Positions 18,585 through 26,635 of a stretch of DNA of 64,000 nt are shown here, piece after piece. Position numbers and translations under genes: made by a program. The notes beneath the pieces were generated by a model. It saw nothing but the letters and a program-made list of their open reading frames with translations, was not told where the DNA came from and did no database searches. Source of the stretch: Moraxella caviae (GTDB taxonomy: Bacteria > Pseudomonadota > Gammaproteobacteria > Pseudomonadales > Moraxellaceae); contig NZ_MUXU01000018.1 in assembly GCF_002014985.1 (NCBI RefSeq), positions 1 to 64,000 of the forward strand. Reading direction: 5' to 3'. The stretch's first letter is position 1. Each line of letters opens with the position of its first letter.

Positions 18585-18613
18585 TTGTTTTTTATGCCAA
18601 GACAATGTATAAT
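18585..18613 (+). promoter_or_regulatory. Promoter of rpmI-rplT
   Basis: TTGTTT at 18585-18590 and a perfect TATAAT at 18608-18613 are 17 bases apart. It gives a leader of about 85 nt before rpmI. The rest of the 366 bp between ynfA and rpmI shows no gene. infC, which usually precedes rpmI, is absent. Confidence 0.75.
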
Positions 18614-18704
18614 GCGCATCCCACCTTCCGCTTTCGCAATGCTTTGGCGTGCGAGTGGCAAAAAGGTTCACAACGGGCAACCGATGTTTTTAAAGAGGCT
18701 AATT

Positions 18705-18896
18705 ATGAAACTAAAAACCAAACGTGGTGCGGCTAAGCGTTTCAAAAAAACCGCAAACGGCTTTAAGCGTAAACAAGCGTTCAAACGCCATATTCTTACC
18801 AAAAAATCTCCAAAGCGTATCCGCCAACTGCGCGGCTGTGTTATGGTTCACGCATCTGACGTGGCTTCAATCCGTCGTATGTGCCCATACATCTAA
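18705..18896 (+). CDS. rpmI: 50S ribosomal protein L35
   Basis: A 63-residue very basic protein of the large subunit. The sequence [20 protein letters not shown] through the C-terminal RRMCPYI is typical of gammaproteobacterial L35. ATG 18705 lies inside a longer open frame, and AAAGAGG precedes it by 6 bases. rplT follows after 29 bp. The usual upstream partner infC (IF3) is not in the window. Confidence 0.97.
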   Translation: MKLKTKRGAAKRFKKTANGFKRKQAFKRHILTKKSPKRIRQLRGCVMVHASDVASIRRMCPYI

Positions 18897-18925
18897 TTAA
18901 CTTTGCAAGATTTTAGGAGAATATC

Positions 18926-19282
18926 ATGGCTCGTGTAAAACGTGGTGTACAGGCAAATCGCCGTCATAAAAAAGTTCTGGCTCGTGCTAAAGGTTACTAT
19001 GGCGCACGTTCACGCGTGTATCGTGTAGCAGTACAAGCGGTAATGAAAGCTGGTCAATATGCATATCGTGACCGCCGTAACAAAAAACGTTCTTTCCGCC
19101 GTCTGTGGATCGCTCGTATCAACGCTGGTGCGCGCTTGAACGGTCTAAGTTACAGCCGTCTGATCAATGGCTTGAAAAAAGCAAACATTGACATTGACCG
19201 CCGTATCCTAGCGGACATCGCTATGCATGACGCAGCGGCTTTCACTGCAATCGCAGAAAAAGCAAAAGCTGCTTTGGCATAA
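18926..19282 (+). CDS. rplT: 50S ribosomal protein L20
   Basis: A 118-residue large-subunit assembly protein with the standard start [19 protein letters not shown] and full family length. TTTTAGGAGAATATC precedes ATG 18926. In E. coli L20 represses rpmI-rplT translation by binding its own mRNA; whether the short leader here supports this cannot be told by eye. A strong terminator follows. Confidence 0.98.
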   Translation: MARVKRGVQANRRHKKVLARAKGYYGARSRVYRVAVQAVMKAGQYAYRDRRNKKRSFRRLWIARINAGARLNGLSYSRLINGLKKANIDIDRRILADIAMHDAAAFTAIAEKAKAALA

Positions 19283-19304
19283 TCTTAAATTTTCATAATT
19301 TAAG

Positions 19305-19343
19305 AAAAACCCACCAACATCGCAAGGTGTTTGGTGGGTTTTT
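19305..19343 (+). terminator. Terminator of rpmI-rplT
   Basis: AAAACCCACCAA at 19306-19317 pairs with TTGGTGGGTTTT at 19331-19342, followed by T residues. A strong hairpin that separates rplT from pheS. Confidence 0.9.
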
Positions 19344-19390
19344 GTTTTGGGTGGTGGTTGGTTGGTGGTTGGTGAATGATTGGTAAATTA

Positions 19391-19960
19391 TCAGTCGTCA
19401 AACAGTTTATCCAGCGCAAGACAAAATTCAGGCAATACTGTAGAACGAATGGTTTCTCCGCTGACAAAAGGTTTAAGCCCAACAAATTTGCCGTTTTGTA
19501 AAACATACATCAACACTGTTTTATATGTTGGGTCAATAATCCAGTATTCGCGCACGCCAGCATCTTGGTACAAGTTGAACTTAACTCCCATCTCTTTTTT
19601 ACTATTGCTGGGCGATAAAATTTCAACCACAATATCAGGCGCGCCATCGCAGCCACGCTCAGTAAGTTTAGTGGTGTCGCACACCACGCAAATATCAGGC
19701 TGAACCACGCTTTCGCTATCATCTATCAGCAGGCGTACATCAAATGGCGCAGTATACACATCGCAAGCCAAGCCTTCAAGGTGTTGATAGAGTTTGGCGC
19801 TAAGCACCATGGAGATTTTTTGATGTAAGCGCACAGGTGCAGGGCTCATGGCAGTGATTTTGCCGTAAATCAGCTCAATGCCTTCTTTGATTTGCCAAGA
19901 GAGATAATCAGCATAGGTGTAGCGTTTGTTTAAATCCAGCTGACTAAGTTGTGTAATCAT
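19391..19960 (-). CDS. Uma2-family (DUF820) putative restriction-fold endonuclease
   Basis: A 189-residue protein of the Uma2/DUF820 family, which has a PD-(D/E)xK nuclease fold. The entry motif YTYADYLSWQ, the segment EGIELIYGKITAMSPAP, VQPDICVV and the core PDIVVEILSPSN, followed by GVREYWIID, are all present. ATG 19960 follows AAGGAGCAAGGCT. The family is very abundant in cyanobacteria and patchy elsewhere, and its biological role is not settled. The gene sits alone, opposed to its neighbours, between rplT and pheS, which are normally adjacent. That suggests an acquired accessory gene. Confidence 0.85.
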   Translation of the reverse strand: MITQLSQLDLNKRYTYADYLSWQIKEGIELIYGKITAMSPAPVRLHQKISMVLSAKLYQHLEGLACDVYTAPFDVRLLIDDSESVVQPDICVVCDTTKLTERGCDGAPDIVVEILSPSNSKKEMGVKFNLYQDAGVREYWIIDPTYKTVLMYVLQNGKFVGLKPFVSGETIRSTVLPEFCLALDKLFDD

Positions 19961-20213
19961 AGCCTTGCTCCTTGTTTATCTTTTCTTTTATTGTAACCGA
20001 AAATCGCCCCCAAAAACAGCCAAACTCACCCAAAGATAAAATTTGCTCGCCTTACATATTAAATTTTGCAAAAAATCACGCAAAGCCTTTGATATATTTG
20101 CAAAATTTCATTTACAAAATCTGGCGAACGCTTTAAAATGGTGGGGATATTTTTCTTTGATTTTGATGGCTGATTTTTGCCAGAAATGATTAACGAAACG
20201 ATTGGTTAGAATA

Positions 20214-21257
20214 ATGACAAATGAACTACAAACCGCCTTGCCAAGTTTGGCGCAAAATTTGGCGGACATCACTCCAGAAGCGCTGACGGCTTTTGGCGAT
20301 GCGGCAGCGGCATTGATTGGCAGTGCAAAAGACGAAGCAGAATTGCAAAATCTGCGTGTGAATTTGACAGGTAAAAAGGCGGCTTTAACTGCACTGTCCA
20401 AGCAAATGGGCGGACTGGACGCAGAAAGCAAAAAAACTTACGGTGCGTATTTGCACGAGCTGCGTAGCCGCTTAAATGCAGCGTTTGATGCGCAAGGCGT
20501 GATTTTGGCACAGGCGGTTTTGGCAGCGAAACTTGCCAGCGAAACCATCGACATCAGCTTGCCTGCACGCAAAGACATCAAAGGCGGCTTGCACCCAATC
20601 ACCCAAACCACCGAGCGCATGAAACGCTTTTTCACGCAGGCGGGCTTTAGCATTGCCACAGGCCCTGAAGTGGAAAGCGATTATTACAACTTTGAAGCGC
20701 TCAACATTCCAAGCCATCACCCAGCGCGCGCCATGCACGACACGTTTTATTTTGACGCGCATTATTTGCTGCGCACGCACACATCGAGCGTGCAAATTCG
20801 CACGATGGAAAACAGCGAGCCGCCGATTCGCATCATTTGCCCGGGGCGTGTGTACCGCTGCGACAGCGACCAAACGCACTCGCCAATGTTTCATCAGATG
20901 GAAGGTTTGATGATTTCGCGTTCGTCCAATTTTGCTGAGCTTAAAGGCTTGATTCATGAGTTTTTGGACGCGTTTTTTGGCAGACAGCTGACCGTGCGTT
21001 TTCGTCCGTCCTTTTTTCCTTTTACCGAGCCGTCTGCCGAAGTGGACATCTTGGCAGAAAATGGCAAATGGCTAGAAGTGATGGGCTGTGGCATGGTGCA
21101 TCCGCAAGTGCTTAAAAACTGCGGCATTGACCCGAACGAATACACAGGTTTTGCCTTTGGTATGGGCATTGAGCGCTTTGCCATGCTGTATTACGGCATT
21201 GATGATTTGCGTCTGTTTTTCCAAAATGACGTGCGTTTTTTAAAGCGATTCGGCTGA
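20214..21257 (+). CDS. pheS: Phenylalanine--tRNA ligase alpha subunit
   Basis: A 347-residue class II aminoacyl-tRNA synthetase subunit that activates phenylalanine in an alpha2-beta2 enzyme. ATG 20214 is preferred over TTG 20202; only a weak TTAGA precedes it. The N-terminal coiled coil spans about residues 1-95. The catalytic domain shows [26 protein letters not shown], motif 2 [21 protein letters not shown], and motif 3 [13 protein letters not shown]. It is about 20 residues longer than E. coli PheS (327). It is separated from pheT by a small antitoxin-like gene. Confidence 0.97.
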   Translation: MTNELQTALPSLAQNLADITPEALTAFGDAAAALIGSAKDEAELQNLRVNLTGKKAALTALSKQMGGLDAESKKTYGAYLHELRSRLNAAFDAQGVILAQAVLAAKLASETIDISLPARKDIKGGLHPITQTTERMKRFFTQAGFSIATGPEVESDYYNFEALNIPSHHPARAMHDTFYFDAHYLLRTHTSSVQIRTMENSEPPIRIICPGRVYRCDSDQTHSPMFHQMEGLMISRSSNFAELKGLIHEFLDAFFGRQLTVRFRPSFFPFTEPSAEVDILAENGKWLEVMGCGMVHPQVLKNCGIDPNEYTGFAFGMGIERFAMLYYGIDDLRLFFQNDVRFLKRFG

Positions 21258-21294
21258 TTTTTAAGCCTTGCTTGAGTAGTATCAACGTTATTAA

Positions 21295-21525
21295 ATGATG
21301 AAGCGATGGGCTGCTAGCGTTTTGCACAACGGACAAGTGATGTGGCTGGATACGCCGCCACAGGCGCAAAACGCCAAAGTGATTATTACGGTGGTTGATG
21401 AAGCGCTGCCAAAACTCACTGCCAAAAGACAGCTTGGTTTTATGCAGGGCGAAATGGTTTTGCCTGATGACATCAATGCTTATGATGACGAAGTGGCGAA
21501 GCTGTTTGATGGTGAAATTTGCTGA
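21295..21525 (+). CDS. Orphan antitoxin-like protein (VapB/DUF2281 type)
   Basis: A 76-residue protein between pheS and pheT. The C-terminal half KRQLGFMQGEMVLPDDINAY, continuing DDEVAKLFDGE, resembles the tail of antitoxins paired with Sll0205-type PIN toxins. The N-terminal half WAASVLHNGQVMWLDTPPQ resembles their short beta-stranded head. No PIN toxin follows; only about 165 bp remain before pheT. No clear ribosome site is seen before ATG 21295, which starts 37 bp after pheS. It may be a surviving half of a decayed pair, or an immunity-like stray antitoxin. Confidence 0.6.
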   Translation: MMKRWAASVLHNGQVMWLDTPPQAQNAKVIITVVDEALPKLTAKRQLGFMQGEMVLPDDINAYDDEVAKLFDGEIC

Positions 21526-21692
21526 CAAAATCTTTGCTGTGTAATTGTGTTTAATGCGGTGGATTTGAGTCATCACGACCATTTGTTAAGTCAAATACGC
21601 TTGATAAACATCGTTTGACAAACACTGCTTAAGAAGTGCCAAGCCACCTAAAAAACCGTAAAAATAACAAAATTTAACCAACGAGACCAACA

Positions 21693-24077
21693 ATGAAAAT
21701 CAGTGAAAATTGGCTAAGACAATGGGCAAATCCTGCCGTATCCAGTGCCGAGCTTGGCGAGCAGCTGACGATGGCTGGGCTTGAGCTTGACGGTATGCAA
21801 AGCGTTGCGCCTGCGTTTAGTGGTGTGCTGACGGGCGAAGTGCTAAGCTGTGAGCAGCACCCAGATGCGGATAAATTGCGTGTAACCACCGTAAGTATTG
21901 GACAAGGCGAGCCGCTACAAATCGTGTGTGGTGCGCCAAATGTGCGTACAGGCTTGAAAGTGGCGGTGGCGACCATCGGTGCGGTTTTGCCAGAGAATTT
22001 TAAAATTAAAAAGGGCAAGCTGCGTGGCGTGGAGTCGCACGGTATGCTGTGCGGCGCAAGTGAGCTTGGCTTGGTAGATGAGATTGATGGCTTGCTTGAG
22101 TTGCCAGATGATGCGCCTGTTGGCGTTGATGTGCGTGAATACCTGAATTTGGATGCGCAGATTTTTGATGTGGCGATTACCCCAAACCGTGGCGACTGCC
22201 TAAGTGTGCTGGGACTTGCGCGTGAGATTGCCGCCATCAATCATTTGCCGCTAAACCGCCCAGCCATCACCGCACCAGAAATCACAAGCGCACGCACGCA
22301 GGCGGTGAGCGTACAGGCGGTGCAGGCTTGCCCACGCTATCTGGCGCAGCCGATTACCGACATCAACCGCAGCATTGCCACACCAAAATGGATGAGCGAT
22401 GCGCTGGTGGCGTCTGGTGTGCGCACGCATAATTTTTTGGTGGACGTAACCAATTTTGTGCTTTTGGAGCTAGGGCAGCCGCTACATGCCTTTGATGCGG
22501 ATAAAATTTCAGGGCAAATCGTGGTGCGTCTAGCAAACCAAGGCGAGAAATTCACCCTGCTTAACGATCAAGAAGTGGTGCTGGCTGGCGATGAGCTGGT
22601 GATTGCCGATGATGAAGGCGTGCTGGCGTTGGCGGGCATCATGGGCGGCGCACGCTCAGCGGTGAGTGATGACACGGTGAACATCGTGCTGGAATCGGCA
22701 TATTTTGATCCATTGGCGATTGCAGGGCGCGCACGTCGTTTTGGCTTGCACACGGACGCTTCGCAGCGTTTTGAGCGTGGCGTGGATTTTGAATTGGCGC
22801 AGCTTGCGATTGACCGTGCGGTGTCTTTGATTGTAGAGATTGCTGGCGGTAAAGCAGGTGCAATCACGGCGGCGGTGAATGCCGATGAATTGCCAAAACG
22901 TGCCGCAATCAGCTTGCCGCTTGAGCGCATCGAGCGACTGCTTGGTGTGGCTGTGCCTGCCGATGACGTGGTGGCTGGGTTAAATCGCCTTGAAATTACC
23001 ACTACGCTTGAAAATGACGTGCTGACTGCCGTGCCGCCAAGCCATCGCTTTGATTTGAGCATTGCTGAAGACATCATTGAAGAAGTGGCGCGCAGCTATG
23101 GGTATAGCAACATTGCGCCTGTGCTGCCAAATTTTGCGGTGGATATGCGCTATGACGACACGGCAGATTTGACGCACACGCTTAAGCAAACGCTTGCCAA
23201 TGCAGGCTATTTTGAAGCGGTGAGTTTTAGTTTTAGCGATGCGAAAATTGAGACGCTGTTTGATGATGTGGCTTTGGGTGCGGTGTTGCCGCTTGCCAAT
23301 CCGATTTCATCTGAACTTGCGGTCATGCGCCGTACGCTGCTGTCTAGCCTTTTGCCTGTGGTGGCGCACAACCTAAACCGCCAGCAAAGCCAAGTGCGTC
23401 TGTTTGAGACGGGTTTGTCTTTTGTGGGCGAAAATGTGGCAAATCTGACGCAGACGCCAAGCCTTGCCATCGTGGCGACAGGTGCGGTGGGCGATGAAGT
23501 GCATGGCGCACGCGCGATGGATTTTTATGACTTAAAGGGCGATGTTGAAGCCTTGCTGCCAGCCAATCTTGCTGCCAGTGATGTGGTGTTTGAGCGCACT
23601 GACGTGGCGTTTTTGCACCCGGGGCAGAGCGCTTATTTGAGCGTTCGTGGCGAGCGTTTGGGCTGGTTTGGTCAGCTGCACCCAAGCATTGCCAAGGCGC
23701 TGGATTTAAAAACCGTTTGGGTGGCGCAGTTTGCGCTTGAGCCTTTGCTTGCCTTGCATCGCGCGCCAAAATCGGTGAGCGCACCAAGCAAATTCCCAAG
23801 CGTGCGCCGTGATTTGGCGTTTTTGGTGGACGAATCTTTGACGTGGCAAGCTGTGGCTGACGCTGTGCGTGCGGCGGCAGGGCGTTTCTTGGTGGACGTG
23901 CGTTTGTTTGATGTGTACCAAGGCGAGCGTTTGCCAGCGGGCAAAAAATCTTTGGCATTTGCCATGACTTTCCAAGATCAAAACGCCACTTTAGAAGACG
24001 ATGCCATCAAAGCTGCGATGGATAAAGTTGCACGCCACTTGAGCGAAAAATTTGACGCACAGCTGCGTGATGGCTGA
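21693..24077 (+). CDS. pheT: Phenylalanine--tRNA ligase beta subunit
   Basis: A 794-residue subunit, matching E. coli PheT (795). Domains in order: N-terminal fold, EMAP-type tRNA-binding domain at about 39-148 (HPDADKLRVTTV), B3/B4 editing domain (about 210-380, with GIMGGARSAV), B5 domain at about 400-475, and the C-terminal anticodon-binding (FDX-ACB) domain near 700-794 (FPSVRRDLAFLVDE). ATG 21693 follows AACGAGACCAACA. ihfA is next, as in most gammaproteobacteria. Confidence 0.98.
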   Translation: MKISENWLRQWANPAVSSAELGEQLTMAGLELDGMQSVAPAFSGVLTGEVLSCEQHPDADKLRVTTVSIGQGEPLQIVCGAPNVRTGLKVAVATIGAVLPENFKIKKGKLRGVESHGMLCGASELGLVDEIDGLLELPDDAPVGVDVREYLNLDAQIFDVAITPNRGDCLSVLGLAREIAAINHLPLNRPAITAPEITSARTQAVSVQAVQACPRYLAQPITDINRSIATPKWMSDALVASGVRTHNFLVDVTNFVLLELGQPLHAFDADKISGQIVVRLANQGEKFTLLNDQEVVLAGDELVIADDEGVLALAGIMGGARSAVSDDTVNIVLESAYFDPLAIAGRARRFGLHTDASQRFERGVDFELAQLAIDRAVSLIVEIAGGKAGAITAAVNADELPKRAAISLPLERIERLLGVAVPADDVVAGLNRLEITTTLENDVLTAVPPSHRFDLSIAEDIIEEVARSYGYSNIAPVLPNFAVDMRYDDTADLTHTLKQTLANAGYFEAVSFSFSDAKIETLFDDVALGAVLPLANPISSELAVMRRTLLSSLLPVVAHNLNRQQSQVRLFETGLSFVGENVANLTQTPSLAIVATGAVGDEVHGARAMDFYDLKGDVEALLPANLAASDVVFERTDVAFLHPGQSAYLSVRGERLGWFGQLHPSIAKALDLKTVWVAQFALEPLLALHRAPKSVSAPSKFPSVRRDLAFLVDESLTWQAVADAVRAAAGRFLVDVRLFDVYQGERLPAGKKSLAFAMTFQDQNATLEDDAIKAAMDKVARHLSEKFDAQLRDG

Positions 24078-24201
24078 ATTTGATTTTATAAATTCATTAT
24101 AAGCAGTTGATTTTATTTGGTTTTTAATCGGTTTGATTATGTGTTTTGATGGTAAATTGCCCAAGGCTTTTTTGCCATCATTCAAATGATAAGGAACACT
24201 C

Positions 24202-24501
24202 ATGAGTGCACTAACCAAAGCAGACATGGTCAATCACTTGGTGATTCGTATGCGACTCACACGCCAGCAAGCACGTTTTTTGGTGGTGAATTTTTTTGAT
24301 GAAATCAGCAAAAGCCTTGCCGATGGCAAAGAAGTGAAGCTGTCAGGATTTGGCAATTTTGAGCTAAAAGACAAAAAATCACGTCCGGGGCGTAACCCAA
24401 AAACAGGCGAAGAAATTCCTGTGCAGGCGCGCCGTGTCGTTACGTTCAAGGCGGGGCAAAAGCTGCGTGGACGTATTGATATGGAAAATAAGCAGCATTA
24501 G
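24202..24501 (+). CDS. ihfA: Integration host factor subunit alpha
   Basis: A 99-residue DNA-bending protein, E. coli length. The HU/IHF signature [21 protein letters not shown] and the DNA-inserting Pro region are present. AAGGAACACTC precedes ATG 24202. IHF alpha pairs with IHF beta to bend DNA at specific sites during recombination, replication and transcription. The pheT-ihfA order is conserved. Confidence 0.97.
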   Translation: MSALTKADMVNHLVIRMRLTRQQARFLVVNFFDEISKSLADGKEVKLSGFGNFELKDKKSRPGRNPKTGEEIPVQARRVVTFKAGQKLRGRIDMENKQH

Positions 24502-24525
24502 GCGAGTGATTTTGCCAAAAATAGC

Positions 24526-24554
24526 TTGAATTTTTCCTGTAAATTTGCTAGAAT
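24526..24554 (+). promoter_or_regulatory. Promoter of rpmE2
   Basis: TTGAAT at 24526-24531 and TAGAAT at 24549-24554 are exactly 17 bases apart. Transcription should start near 24561, just before the structured leader. Confidence 0.72.
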
Positions 24555-24570
24555 TTGCTTTCATTTTCCC

Positions 24571-24678
24571 ATCTGAGTGGGCTAATGCAACGTAAAGCGT
24601 GGTGCGCTGTGCCAAAGTTGGTTGGTGATGGCGTGGCTGCGTTAGGCTGCCTAAGGTGGTGCACATTAGTGCTCAGAT
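24571..24678 (+). ncRNA. Structured 5' leader of rpmE2 (putative ribosomal-protein leader)
   Basis: ATCTGAG at 24571-24577 and GCTAATG at 24581-24587 pair with CATTAGT at 24664-24670 and CTCAGAT at 24672-24678. This makes a 14-bp closing stem around about 75 nt. Inside, TTAGG at 24642-24646 pairs with CCTAA at 24650-24654 around a 3-nt loop. The leader ends about 20 nt before the L31 start codon. Autoregulatory leaders for L31 are described in several bacteria; whether this is the same class is not known. Confidence 0.6.
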
Positions 24679-24697
24679 TTATTGGATAGAGATTACC

Positions 24698-24958
24698 ATG
24701 CGTAAAGACATTCACCCAGAATACAAAGAAGTTTTGTTCCACGACACCAACGCTGACGTGTACTTTTTGACTCGTTCTACCGTTGCTACCAAAGCCACTC
24801 GTGAGTACGAAGGCAAAGAATATCCATACTTCCCATTGGATATTTCAAGCGCTTCTCACCCATTCTACACAGGCGAGCAACGCAAAGCGTCAAACGAAGG
24901 CCGTGTGGCAAGCTTCAACAAGCGTTTCGGTGCATTTGCCAACCGTGGCAAAAAATAA
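24698..24958 (+). CDS. rpmE2: 50S ribosomal protein L31 type B
   Basis: An 86-residue L31. The Cys residues of the zinc-binding type are absent and the [15 protein letters not shown] core is present, so this is the zinc-independent type B form. Type B genes are commonly repressed by Zur when zinc is ample; no clear Zur palindrome was recognised. ATG 24698 starts the conserved [14 protein letters not shown], inside a frame open from 24656. A strong terminator follows. Confidence 0.95.
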   Translation: MRKDIHPEYKEVLFHDTNADVYFLTRSTVATKATREYEGKEYPYFPLDISSASHPFYTGEQRKASNEGRVASFNKRFGAFANRGKK

Positions 24959-24979
24959 GCCGTATTTTATACGCTTTAG

Positions 24980-25004
24980 CCGCTCCATTTTGGGGCGGTT
25001 TTTT
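24980..25004 (+). terminator. Terminator of rpmE2
   Basis: CCGCTCC at 24980-24986 pairs with GGGGCGG at 24992-24998 (one T-G pair), followed by six T. Confidence 0.88.
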
Positions 25005-25083
25005 GTTGGTTTGAGTTTTGTGATTTGCATAACAAGGGCGGTGATTGCTTAGATTGAATTATCCGATAAAGAGAAATTTTTAC

Positions 25084-25560
25084 AAGTTATCCACAGATTT
25101 TAGCATAAAATTTTTGTTAATTTCGTGGAACATCCTGCGTATGATGATTTGAAAAAATTACGATTTTCTGTGTCTTTATAAAAAATATCAATGATTTATA
25201 ACTGATTGATTTTAAAAGATAAAATTTATCAATGTGTCATGATGATGACAAGTCAAAATCACGCTATAAGCACCGAATGATAAAGGCTTGGGCGGATAAA
25301 ATCATGCCATTTCCACAAAGTTATCCACAGATTTTGGGGATAAGAGTTTAAAGGTTTGGCAAGGCTAATGATGGCAAGGCTTGGCGTTGAGTTGGACGAA
25401 AAGTCGGCTGGGGGAATTTGGCAGGTGATGAGCGAGAGAAAAGTTGTTGGTAGGTCGGTGTTTTGAGACAGTTAAGATGTTTCACGCAGATTTTTACAAT
25501 AAAAAACAACCCAAATGCGAGTTTGGGTTGTTGATGGGTGATGTTTAGTTGTTTGTTGGG
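25084..25560. repeat. DnaA-box repeat, copy A (about 480 bp, non-coding)
   Basis: Roughly 90% identical by eye to copy B at 37753-38229, in direct orientation and with nearly the same length. It holds perfect DnaA boxes TTATCCACA at 25087-25095 and 25321-25329, and a one-mismatch box on the minus strand at 25335-25343. Between them lies a very AT-rich stretch. No convincing reading frame exists. It includes the terminator at 25499-25532. At 25545-25559 the minus strand reads Pro-Thr-Asn-Asn-stop, matching the Pro-Thr-Asn-His-stop end of hutI in copy B. This suggests that copy A derives from a hutI-flanking sequence. Confidence 0.93.
25499..25532 (-). terminator. Terminator of the liu operon
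   Basis: AACAACCCAAA at 25505-25515 pairs with TTTGGGTTGTT at 25522-25532. On the minus strand the hairpin is followed by a T run, so it ends liuE transcription. An identical hairpin ends hutI in copy B. Confidence 0.85.
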
Positions 25561-25565
25561 CAGAC

Positions 25566-26462
25566 TTATTTGGATTGCCAATAGGCGATGGCGGCATTGG
25601 AACGGCTGGTTCTACCAAGGCGTTCCATAATGGCTTTGCCTGCATGCATGAGCTTGTCTTTATCCACGCCTGTTTGATAGCCCATCTTGTCAAGCAGATA
25701 ATGCAAATCTTCAGTGGCGACATTGCCTGATGCGCCCTTGGCATAAGGGCAGCCGCCAAGCCCTGCAATGGATGAGTCAAAGGTGCGAATGCCCATGTTT
25801 AAAGACGCATAAACATTGGCGATTGCCATGCCGTAGGTGTTGTGAAAATGCCCTGCAAGCAGATGAGTGTCGGTACGCTTTTGGCATTCGTGCCAGACAG
25901 CTTCTACCTTATCAGGTGTTGCGGTGCCAATGGTCTCACCAAGAGACACTTCATAGCAGCCCATATCGATAAGCCGCGCTACCACATCCGCCACTGCCAC
26001 AGGGGAAATCGCCCCTTCATAAGGACAATCCACCATGCACGACACATAGCCGCGAACTTTTACGCCATCGGCTTTGGCGTGTGCCATGATGTCATCAAAG
26101 CGAGCAAGGCTTTCGGCGATGGTGCAGTTGATGTTTTTTTGGGTGAAACTCTCGCTTGCGCCTGTAAAAATCGCCACTTCACGGCAGCCTACCGCCACCG
26201 CCGCTTGGTAACCTTTTAAATTAGGGGTTAAAAGGCTGAAATTGACATCGGTTGGTTTGGTCAGTTGGGCGAACAGTTCGGTGCTGCCCGCCATCTGCGG
26301 CACCCATTTGGGCGAGACGCAAGAGCCAACTTCAATGTCCTTTAATCCTGCGTCTACCAAGTTGTTAATTAAAGTTAATTTATCATCAAGACTTAGCACC
26401 ACGCTTTCGTTTTGCAATCCATCGCGTGCGCCAACTTCAACAATTTTAACAAAATCATTCAT
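25566..26462 (-). CDS. liuE: Hydroxymethylglutaryl-CoA lyase
   Basis: A 298-residue enzyme, typical for the family. It cleaves 3-hydroxy-3-methylglutaryl-CoA to acetoacetate and acetyl-CoA, the last step of leucine breakdown. The catalytic Arg and Asp are in GARDGLQNE at about 12-20. Metal-binding HFHNTYGMAIAN and the loop Cys in GLGGCPYAKGASGN are intact. ATG 26462 follows AAGGGA at the right distance, while ATG 26468 overlaps that box. It is the last gene of the operon. Confidence 0.96.
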   Translation of the reverse strand: MNDFVKIVEVGARDGLQNESVVLSLDDKLTLINNLVDAGLKDIEVGSCVSPKWVPQMAGSTELFAQLTKPTDVNFSLLTPNLKGYQAAVAVGCREVAIFTGASESFTQKNINCTIAESLARFDDIMAHAKADGVKVRGYVSCMVDCPYEGAISPVAVADVVARLIDMGCYEVSLGETIGTATPDKVEAVWHECQKRTDTHLLAGHFHNTYGMAIANVYASLNMGIRTFDSSIAGLGGCPYAKGASGNVATEDLHYLLDKMGYQTGVDKDKLMHAGKAIMERLGRTSRSNAAIAYWQSK

Positions 26463-26635
26463 AAGCATTCCCTTAGATGGTTGTTTAAAAAGCATGCCAA
26501 ATCAGAAGATCGTTCGTGGTGAGCTTTGAGCCATGGCGGTTTTTGCTTTCTTTTGGCAGGCTGACGCAAACGAAAAACCACATCGGCATACTTTTTTAGA
26601 CCATGTTGCTTTCTTTTTTAGATTGCATTTTGCCA

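Noticed and set aside
25084..25560. Repeat copy A as the chromosomal origin itself.
   Set aside because: DnaA boxes and AT-rich DNA fit, but the sequence exists twice, no dnaA, dnaN or other origin-linked genes are near, and the canonical AT-rich 13-mers were not recognised. It is kept as an open question in the findings rather than annotated as oriC.
25348..25581. Open frame of 77 codons on the minus strand inside repeat copy A.
   Set aside because: No matching frame stands out in copy B, there is no family resemblance, and it overlaps the liuE stop and the terminator.
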